This document shows positions 1 to 7,300 of a stretch of 28,448 nucleotides of DNA, one piece after another. Position 1 is the stretch's first letter. Every line of letters starts with the position of its first letter. Where the stretch lies: contig CAZGTQ010000414.1 of NCBI GenBank assembly GCA_964528575.1, forward strand, positions 1 to 28,448. Reading direction: 5' to 3'. The DNA comes from CAZGTQ01 sp964528575 (GTDB lineage: Bacteria > Planctomycetota > UBA1135 > GCA-002686595). The position numbers and the translations under genes are program-made. The notes below the pieces were generated by a model. The model saw only the letters and a program-made list of their open reading frames with translations, was not told where the DNA came from and made no database searches.

Positions 1-599
1 CCGGGCTCGACGTGTACCGCCATCTCCGCGCGCTCGACGTCGAGCGCGTCGACTTCCTGCTCCCCGACGTCAGCCACGACAACAAGGCCGCGCGCTACGG
101 ACCGTGCGGCGCGACGCCCGTGGCCGACTACCTGATCCCGATCTTCGACGACTGGATCGACGAGGACGATCCCGCCGTCCACGTGCGCGTGTTCCGCGAG
201 CTCCTCGGCCTGCTCCTCGGCGGCTCGGAGCGGCTCAGCGACGCGTTCGGCAACGACCCGATGAACTACGTCGTGGTCGAGACCGATGGAGCCGTCGAGG
301 CGCTCGACGCGCTGCGCGTCTGCGACGCAGGACTGACGAGCAGCGGCATCAACCTGTGCCACGACGAGTTGGAGAGCTTCTACCGCTGCGCACCGGGCGT
401 GCACCGGATGTACTTCGGCACGATTCCGCTCTGCGCGACCTGCCGGGCGTGTTCGGAGCTCGACGTGTGCGGCGGTGGCTATCTCCCGCACCGCTACGCC
501 CGAGCGAACGGGTTCGACAACCCTTCGGTGTGGTGCGAGGACATCAAGAAGCTACTCGCGCACATGCGGTCGTACCTCGCTGCGGTCGGCGTCCTGTGA
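1..599 (+). CDS. Radical SAM/SPASM peptide maturase, FxsB/cyclophane type (5' truncated)
   Basis: The reading frame is open to the left edge, so this is only the C-terminal ~199 residues; the radical SAM core and its CxxxCxxC motif lie outside the window. What is visible is the auxiliary-cluster part. A CATCRAC...DVCGGGYLPHRY segment (about 430-495) gives the SPASM spacing C-x2-C-x2-C-x5-C, and it is followed by FDNPSVWCEDI (about 511-545) with the last cysteine. The LLPDVSHDN segment near the left edge and the VVVETDGAVEALD segment also recur in the FxsB-like maturases that form cyclophane crosslinks in RiPP peptides. From family knowledge, such enzymes use S-adenosylmethionine to crosslink an aromatic side chain to another residue of a short precursor peptide. 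The precursor is not in the window; it would be expected upstream, beyond the left edge. The gene ends in TGA, 52 bp before the stop of the convergent CRTAC1 gene. The substrate is unknown. Confidence 0.82.
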   Translation, partial: GLDVYRHLRALDVERVDFLLPDVSHDNKAARYGPCGATPVADYLIPIFDDWIDEDDPAVHVRVFRELLGLLLGGSERLSDAFGNDPMNYVVVETDGAVEALDALRVCDAGLTSSGINLCHDELESFYRCAPGVHRMYFGTIPLCATCRACSELDVCGGGYLPHRYARANGFDNPSVWCEDIKKLLAHMRSYLAAVGVL

Positions 600-651
600 C
601 GTGCGGCGAGCGCTCCTTCTGCACTTCGCGGCGCCTGCGCTCGGCCGGCCG

Positions 652-2307
652 CTACCGCGCCGCGCCGGTTCCGCGGCGCAACACGTGGCGCGCGTTCGCA
701 GCGAGGTCCCCGAAGGACTCGCGCTCGCCATCGAGCCACGTGACGACGACGTCCTCGGCCGCTTCCGCGTCGCCGAGGCCGAGGTGCACGCGCGGCTCGC
801 TGCTCGCGAGGTAGCTGAAGGCCGTGCGCAGCGTGCGCGTCACCGTGCGGCCGCCGACGCGGGCCTGGACGAGCGCGCCGAGCGCGTCCGCTCCGCCGCG
901 CTCGACCAACTGCAGCGACAGCCAGCGACGCTCGCCGCGCGCGAGGTTGCGCAGCAGGTGCGCCGGGCCGTCGCGGTTGACGACGAGCACGTCGATCGCG
1001 CCGTCGTCGTCGACGTCGCCGAACGCGGCGGCGCGGCTCGTGAAGGCGAGCTCGCGCGCGGTGCCGCCGCGGGGGAGCACCTCCTCGAAACGCGGGCCCG
1101 GGCTGCCGCGGAACACGAGGTTCGGCTCGGCGTACGGGTCGTCCGTGTAGGCGGTCGCCTTGCGCGCGACGCGGCCGTTCGCCAAGAACAGGTCGAGCCA
1201 GCCGTCGCAGTCGAAGTCGACCAGGCCGAGGCCGAAGCGCGTGAACGGCTTGCTCGTCGACGCGAGGCCCGCGGCCGGCGTGCGGTCGCGGAAGCGGCCG
1301 CCGTCGTTGCGGTAGAACGAGTCCGACTCGCGCGCGAGGTTGCACACGAACAGGTCCGCGTCCCCGTCGTCGTCGACGTCGGCGATCGCCACGCCCATGC
1401 CCGCCTTCGGCGTCCCGTCGCGATCGACCGCGCAGCCGGCGAGCAGCGCGACGTCCTCGAACGTGCCGTCGCCGCCGTTGCTCCACAGGAAGTTCGGCAT
1501 GCCGTCGTTCGCGACGAACACGTCCGTGTCCCCGTCGTCGTCGAAGTCCGCGCAGCCGACGCCGAGCCCCGTCCCGACTTTCTCGACGCCGGCCTTGCGC
1601 GTCACGTCCTCGAACGTGCCGTCGCCGCGATTGCGGTAGAGCACGTCGATCGCCGGCGACTCGTACGTCAGCGGGCTGCAGTAATCCGCCGTGCCCATCG
1701 GGTTCTTGCACGGGAGCTCGTTGGTCGGCTCCCACGCGAGGTAGTTGCACACGTACAGGTCGAGCGCGCCGTCGCGGTCCATGTCGAAGAACGCCGCGCT
1801 CGTGCCCCAGCCGAGATTGCCCGTGCCGCTCGCCGCCGTCACGTCGTCGAAGCGCCCGCTCCCGTCGTTCGCGAGCAGCGCGTCCGGGCCGAGGTTCGTC
1901 ACGTACAGGTCGACGTCCGCGTCGCCGTCGACGTCGCCGCACGCGACGCCCATGCCGTAGCCGCGGTGGCCCGCGCCGCTCGCGTCGGTCACGTCGCGGA
2001 ACGCGCCCGTGCCGTCGTTCTCGAACAGCCGATTCGGCGGCTGCACGCCCTGCGGCGCGCCGATCGTTCCGCTCTGCACGAGGTACGCGTCGAGGTCGCC
2101 GTCGCCGTCCATGTCGAAGAGCGCCGCGCCGCCGCCCATGATCTCGGGCATGAGGTAGCTCTCGCCGTCGAAGCCCGACTCGTGCTCGAACGCGAGCCCG
2201 CGCGCGAGCGCGACCTCTTCGAACCACGGCTCCGGCGCGTCCGTTCCGCCGTCGCACGCGGCGAGGACCGCGAGCGCGAGAGCGAGCGCCGCACCGCGCG
2301 CGCTCAT
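652..2307 (-). CDS. CRTAC1-type FG-GAP/VCBS repeat lipoprotein with C-terminal ASPIC/UnbV domain
   Basis: This 551-residue protein is predicted to be exported and lipid-anchored: the N-terminus is a hydrophobic signal ending in a lipobox (LAVLAAC, Cys about residue 18). The body holds about seven FG-GAP/VCBS repeats with the calcium-binding signature DxDxDxDxD followed by a hydrophobic strand, such as DGDGDLDAYLV and DDDGDTDVFVAN, which build a beta-propeller. The last ~70 residues (GALVQARVGG..., FSYLASSEPRVHLGLG, VVVTWLDG) match the ASPIC/UnbV domain that ends this family. The ATG overlaps the TGA of the upstream TPR gene (ATGA), so translation of the two is probably coupled. In many bacteria this family is encoded beside TPR proteins, as here, but its biochemical role is not established; adhesion or surface carbohydrate/protein binding is inference. 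Confidence 0.9.
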   Translation of the reverse strand: MSARGAALALALAVLAACDGGTDAPEPWFEEVALARGLAFEHESGFDGESYLMPEIMGGGAALFDMDGDGDLDAYLVQSGTIGAPQGVQPPNRLFENDGTGAFRDVTDASGAGHRGYGMGVACGDVDGDADVDLYVTNLGPDALLANDGSGRFDDVTAASGTGNLGWGTSAAFFDMDRDGALDLYVCNYLAWEPTNELPCKNPMGTADYCSPLTYESPAIDVLYRNRGDGTFEDVTRKAGVEKVGTGLGVGCADFDDDGDTDVFVANDGMPNFLWSNGGDGTFEDVALLAGCAVDRDGTPKAGMGVAIADVDDDGDADLFVCNLARESDSFYRNDGGRFRDRTPAAGLASTSKPFTRFGLGLVDFDCDGWLDLFLANGRVARKATAYTDDPYAEPNLVFRGSPGPRFEEVLPRGGTARELAFTSRAAAFGDVDDDGAIDVLVVNRDGPAHLLRNLARGERRWLSLQLVERGGADALGALVQARVGGRTVTRTLRTAFSYLASSEPRVHLGLGDAEAAEDVVVTWLDGERESFGDLAANARHVLRRGTGAAR

Positions 2308-3698
2308 CCGCCGCCTCCGAGCGCGCGGAGCAGCTCCGCGACCTCGAGCACCGTCTCGTCGCCCGCATCGACGCGGGCCGCGCGCTCCAGCGTCTGCCCT
2401 GCGCGCGCGAGGTCGCCGCTCTCCGCCTGCACGCGCGCGAGCGACGCCCACGCACGCGCGGACGCCGGATGCTCGCCCGTCGCCAGCTCGAGCGTGCGCC
2501 GCGCGTCGTCGAGGCGGTCGAGCCCGCGCTGCACGCTCGCGAGCGCGAGCAGCGTCCCGAGGTCCTCGCGGCCCAGGCGCACCGCTTCCTCGAGCGCGCC
2601 CACGGCGCCGGCCGGATCGTTCGCGCGCAAGAGCACGCGCCCGAGCTGGTAGTGCGCGAGCGCGTGCCGCGGGTGCAGCGCGACCGCGCGGCGCGCGTGC
2701 GCCAGGGCGCGCTCCCCGTCGCCGAGGCGGTGGTAGGCGAGCGAGAGGTTGAGCTCGATGCGGTAGTGCTCGGGCAGCCGCGCGCGCGCCGCCTCGAGCA
2801 TCTCGATCGCGCGCGCTTCCTGCGCGGTCTCGTTCCACGCGGCCGCGAGCATCCCCTGCAGCGTCACGTCGTCGGGGCGCTCGGCGTGCATGCGCTCGAG
2901 CTCGGCGACGACCTCGCGCGCGCGTCCGGCGCGGATGCGCTCCATCGCCGCGGCCATCGCGGCGTTGTAGCCGACGCGGTGCGCCTCGACCTCCAGCGTC
3001 CAGGCGTCGAGCCAGCGCGGCGCCGGCTCGCCCGCGCGCGCGAGCTCGACCTCGGCACGCCGCACGGCGTCGGGCGCTCCGCTCGCGAGCAGCGCGCGGC
3101 CGAGCAGGTGGCGCGCGTAGGCGTGGTCCGGCTCGCGCTCGAGCAGCGTCTCGAGCACGCCGATCGCGGCGGCCGGCCGCTCCGCCGCGAGCTCGATGCG
3201 CGCGAGCACGAGAGCGGCGTGCGGATCGTCCGGATCGATCGCGAGCGCCGCGTCCGCGTCGTCGCGCGCTTCGCCGAGCCGGTCGGCCTCGGTCAGCCAC
3301 AGCGCGCGGCGCCAGCGGATCGGCGCGTAGTCCGGGGCGAGCTCGGCCGCCCGCGCCGACGCGGCGAGCGCCTCGCCCAGCGCGCCGCGGTCCATGCGCT
3401 CGGTCGCGAGCAGGTACCAGGCGCGCGCCCGCTGGGGGTCGAGCGCGACCGTCTGCTCGTAGGCGCGCTCGGCGAGGTCGTCGAGCGCGTGCGCGTCGTA
3501 CACGAGCGCGAGCTCGTACCGCGCGTCGGCGTCCTCGGGTGCCGCGCGGATGCGCTCGAGGGCCTCGGCCGCGCGCTCGGCGACCGCCGGATCGACGCGG
3601 CCGGGGTCGGCGAGCTCGGGCGGGGGATCGACGCTCGAGCCCGGCGTGCACGCGACGAGCGCCAGCGCGGCCGCGAGCGCTGGTGTGCGGGGGCGCAT
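2304..3698 (-). CDS. TPR-repeat lipoprotein
   Basis: This 464-residue protein begins with a lipoprotein signal (MRPRTPALAAALALVAC, lipobox LVAC with Cys17). The remainder is almost wholly TPR repeats from about residue 40 to the end; recognisable helix pairs include AWYLLATERMDRGALGEALA, AYARHLLGRALLASG and ALAHYQLGRVLLRANDPAGA. TPR solenoids bind peptides or partner proteins. It is the first gene of a two-gene unit with the CRTAC1-type protein, whose start codon it overlaps by four bases, and co-occurrence of the two families suggests they work together at the cell surface. The ATG at 3698 was chosen because it gives a complete lipoprotein signal and sits nine bases after a TACAAT -10 candidate. 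The precise partner is unknown. Confidence 0.88.
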   Translation of the reverse strand: MRPRTPALAAALALVACTPGSSVDPPPELADPGRVDPAVAERAAEALERIRAAPEDADARYELALVYDAHALDDLAERAYEQTVALDPQRARAWYLLATERMDRGALGEALAASARAAELAPDYAPIRWRRALWLTEADRLGEARDDADAALAIDPDDPHAALVLARIELAAERPAAAIGVLETLLEREPDHAYARHLLGRALLASGAPDAVRRAEVELARAGEPAPRWLDAWTLEVEAHRVGYNAAMAAAMERIRAGRAREVVAELERMHAERPDDVTLQGMLAAAWNETAQEARAIEMLEAARARLPEHYRIELNLSLAYHRLGDGERALAHARRAVALHPRHALAHYQLGRVLLRANDPAGAVGALEEAVRLGREDLGTLLALASVQRGLDRLDDARRTLELATGEHPASARAWASLARVQAESGDLARAGQTLERAARVDAGDETVLEVAELLRALGGGG

Positions 3699-3705
3699 GG
3701 GCGCG

Positions 3706-3742
3706 CGATTGTAGCGGCTGGGTCTCGCGCTACGATGCCGTG
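3706..3742. promoter_or_regulatory. Divergent promoter region with shared CGATTGTAGC element
   Basis: Only 44 bp separate the two divergent ATGs. On the minus strand, CTACAATCG (3706-3714) provides a -10-like TACAAT nine bases before the TPR-lipoprotein ATG. On the plus strand the same bases give TTGTAG (3709-3714) as a -35 candidate, 16 bp before TACGAT (3731-3736), which lies six bases before the isomerase ATG. If these are the promoters, the isomerase transcript would start at or next to its ATG. This is by eye; no transcription data support it. Confidence 0.42.
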
Positions 3743-4315
3743 ATGAAGCGGACGACGATCGTGCTCGCGCTCTGCGGGCTGGTGGCGTGTGGGACGGAAC
3801 CGGCCAGCGGGCCGAGCTCCGGTGCGAACGAGGGCGTGAAGGCGCAGGAGCCGTCGGCGGCGGCGGATGCGCCGGACGACGAGCCGGAGCCGGCCGCCGG
3901 CGGCGCCGAGGATCCGGTCGCGGCGATGAACGCGGCGATCGCGGAGCTCGAGGCGCGCCCCGAGCGCGACGCCAAGAACGTCAAGGTGCAGCACATCCTG
4001 ATCTCGTTCGGCGGCGCCGGTACGAGGGCGACGCGGCCGAAGAAGGAGGCGGAGGCGCTGGCGGCCGACGTCTACGCGCAGATCGTGGCCGGCGCCGACT
4101 TCGACGCGCTCGTGACGAAGCACACCGACGACTCTCCGCCCGGCATCTACGCGATGACGACCGGCGCGGCGAGCGGCGGCGTCCACGCGCGCACCGGCAT
4201 GGTGCCCGCGTTCGGCAACGTCGGCTGGCGCCTCGACGTCGGCGAGATCGGCATCGCGCCGCACCACCCGACGAAGAGCCCCTACGGCTGGCACATCGTC
4301 AAGCGCCTCGAGTAG
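3743..4315 (+). CDS. Parvulin-type peptidyl-prolyl cis-trans isomerase lipoprotein
   Basis: This 190-residue protein starts with a lipoprotein signal (IVLALCGLVAC, Cys16), then a low-complexity Ala/Glu/Pro linker to about residue 60. The catalytic domain follows: VQHILISF (from about residue 82) is the typical first strand of a parvulin rotamase. The acidic/basic helix with EAEALAADVYAQIVAGADFDALV, the MVPAFGNVGWRLDVGEIG segment and the terminal GWHIVKRLE complete the family pattern. Such enzymes isomerise peptidyl-proline bonds during folding of exported proteins, so a periplasmic or outer-membrane-anchored folding helper is likely; the many secreted multi-repeat proteins in the window are plausible clients (inference). 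The stop lies 15 bp from that of the convergent macroglobulin gene. ATG 3743 gives the complete signal peptide. Confidence 0.9.
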   Translation: MKRTTIVLALCGLVACGTEPASGPSSGANEGVKAQEPSAAADAPDDEPEPAAGGAEDPVAAMNAAIAELEARPERDAKNVKVQHILISFGGAGTRATRPKKEAEALAADVYAQIVAGADFDALVTKHTDDSPPGIYAMTTGAASGGVHARTGMVPAFGNVGWRLDVGEIGIAPHHPTKSPYGWHIVKRLE

Positions 4316-4330
4316 TACCGGGTCCAGTGC

Positions 4331-7300
4331 TCACCGTGCCGCGTCGATCGTGATCGTCAGCGGCTGCGCCCAGCGCTTCGCCTGCGGCGTGTAGTACAGG
4401 TACGCGCGCGACGCGGGCCCCGTCGTGACGCCCGGGATGCGCGCCAGACAGTCGAGCGACACCTCTTTCGTCTCGCCGGGCGCGAGGCCGCGCCAGTAGA
4501 GCGCGAGCTCGCGTCCGTCGAGCTCCCACAGCGCGAAGCGGCCCGCCTCCTGCAGGTCGTCGAGCACGTCGGTCGGCGCCTCGAGCCCCGCCGGCAGCCC
4601 GACGACGGCGAGCGTCATCGGTTGGCCCGCGTCCGTCCGATTCGTCACGCGCACGCGCAACGGGACCGTCTTGCCCTCCTCGACGCGCTGCGACGGTGTG
4701 CCGGCGCCGGACGACTCGACGCCGAGCGACGCCTCGATCGTCACCTTCGCCTCGGGATCGTCCGCCGGCTGGTCCGACGCGTAGCGCAGCTCGAACGCCC
4801 ACGGGAAGTCGTTGTCGCCCGTGAGCTCGATCCGCACCTCGTTGTCGCCGGGCGCGAGGACGTCGGCGATCCCGTCGAACGAGAGCACGCCCTTCTCGTC
4901 GGCCTCGAAGCTGCGCTCGGCGACGAGCTCGCCACGCACGAGCACGCGCACCGTGCCGTCGTTCGCGAACGCGCGATTCGCCTGCGCGTGCGCCGTCAGC
5001 GCCTTGAGCGCCATGATCGTCGCCTGCGTCGTACCGAACGTGCCGCCGCGCCGGCGCGCGAGCACGAAATCGAGCGCCGCGTTCACGTACGCCTCGTCGT
5101 CTGAATCGGCGAGCCACGCGAGGACGGCGAAGCTCGTCGTCTCCACCGCGTAGTCCGCGCCGCCCGACGACGTGATGCTCGTCGTCGAGCCGACGAGACC
5201 GCCGTCCTGGCGCTGCATCGCCTTCAGCCGATCGCGCGCGGCGTCCGCCGCGTCCGCGCGCCCCGCTTGCGCGAGCGCGCACGCCGCGACCGCGACCTCG
5301 TACGCGTCGCCCGACCGAGCGCTGCGCGCCTGGACGCGCTCGAGCTCGGCCACCAGCGTCGCGGGATCGGTCCCGCTCGCGACGAGCGCGTACGTCACGT
5401 ATGCGTCGATCACCGGCTGCGGCGCGCGGCCGAACGAGTGCGAGCGATCGCTCGGCTCGTAGCCGCCGTCGCCCTCTCGCCGCGCGAGCACCCACTCGCG
5501 CGTGCGTGCGACCATCGCGCGGTCGACGTCGTACACGCGCGCCATGTCGCAGAACTGCAGCAGGCCGTACGCCGTCAGCGCATCGTGCGCCGGGTCGGCG
5601 CCGAACCACTCGTAGCCGCGCCGGCCGCATTCGTAGCCGACCAGGCGCGCGTAGCCGCGCTCGAGCATCCCGCGCGAGCGGCGCGCGATCCCCGGCGCGT
5701 CGCTCGCTCCGGCCGCGTCGAGGTAGGCGAGCGCGAGCACGTTCGGATAGTTGGAGCTCGACGCCTGCTCGAAGCAGCCGCGCGGCTCGCGCAACAGGCC
5801 TTCCATGCCGCCCTGCAGCGTCGCGAGCGGCGAGGGATAGAGGTCGAGCTTCGCGGTCAGCGAGCCCGGCTCGTGCTCGCTCGGGAACGGAACGACGAAC
5901 GTCACGCTCTCCGTGACGCGGCCCGCGCGCGCGAGGAAGTGCGGGAAGCCGCGCGGGGCCACGTCGATCACGTGGTCGACGCCGTCGGTCCAGGCGCCCG
6001 ACGAGCCGGAAAGCCGCAGCCGCGCCAGGCGACCGTCGCGCGTGACCTCGAGCGGCACGAGCGTGCGTCCGCGGCCGTCGCGCAGCTCGACGCGGCGCGA
6101 CGCGCTGCCCGCGATCTCGGCCGCGCCGCGCGCCGCCGCGTCGACCGTCGCCAGCGCGAGCGTGTCGTCCTCGGCGACCACGGCGACCGGCACGTCGATG
6201 CGGTCGCCGCGCGTGAGCTCGAGCGGGAGCTTCGGCTCGATGCGGAACGGGATGCGCGCCTCGAAGCGCGCCTCGCCCTGGCCGACGCGGCCGACGCCGT
6301 GCGCGTCGGCGTGCGCGGTCCACGTCGTCACGCTGTCGCTCGTCGAGAACCGCACCGTCGCGCGCCCGTCGTCGTCGGTGACGAGGCGGCCGTTCCAGTA
6401 GACGGTCTCGGTGAAGTCGGAGCGGTGCTCGCTCGACGAGCGACGGGGCTCGCGTTGGTGCGCGTACTCGCGCACCTGGACGAGACCGCGGTTGCTACGG
6501 CCGAGGCGGCGCCGAGCGGGGACCGACGTGCGCCCGTCCTCGCGCAGGTATCCGAGCATCCTCAGTTGCTCTCGGGCCTCTTCTCCCAAGGCCGCCACCG
6601 GCTCGCGGAGGCCCGACTGCGTGGCGAGGTTGCCGCTCTCCGGGCCCGTGTATCCCAGCGCGCTGAGGTGCGGAAGCACCTGCGGGTTGCGGACGGACTC
6701 GGGGGACATCGTGGACCCGAAGCCGTCGATACCGGACGTGTAGCCCGCGGCGGACAGCGACCGTTCGCTCGCCACCATGGCCGGCGCTTCCCCCATGAGC
6801 GAGTACTCGAACGGCATCGAGTCGGCGCCGCGGTAGTGCGCGATGCGCACCTCGAAGTAGGCGAAGCTCACGAGCAGCGTCACGACGAACGTCGGCACGC
6901 CGACGAGCAGCGCGGGCCCCGCGCCGAGCTTGCGCAGGACGCAGTGCAGAACGTACAGCAGACAGAAGAATCCAAGCGCGATCCCGCCGAGCACCGCCAT
7001 GCCCGTCGCGAGCCGCGCGGATGCGCGCACGGCACGCTCCGCCGCGCGCATCTCGCTCACGCGCAGCTCCGCCTTGTCGACGACCGCGGGGACGAACGCG
7101 CGCCCCTCGCGGACGAGCGCGCGCCGCGCCTCGTCGCCGCGCGCGGCGACCAGCGGCTCGTCGCCGCGCGCGGCGATCAGCGGCTCGTCGCCGCGCTCGG
7201 CGATCAGCGCCTCCGGCTCGACCCACGCGAAGCGCCGCCAGCCGAGCGTGCCCAGCAAGAGGTCGACGTTGCGCCGCGCTTCCTCGCCCTCCGCGAAGAA

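Noticed and set aside
628..652. Possible terminator hairpin between the convergent radical SAM and CRTAC1 genes (GCGGC/GCCGC)
   Set aside because: The stem is short and interrupted, has no T-run, and overlaps the CRTAC1 stop codon; in DNA of this GC content such pairings are expected by chance.
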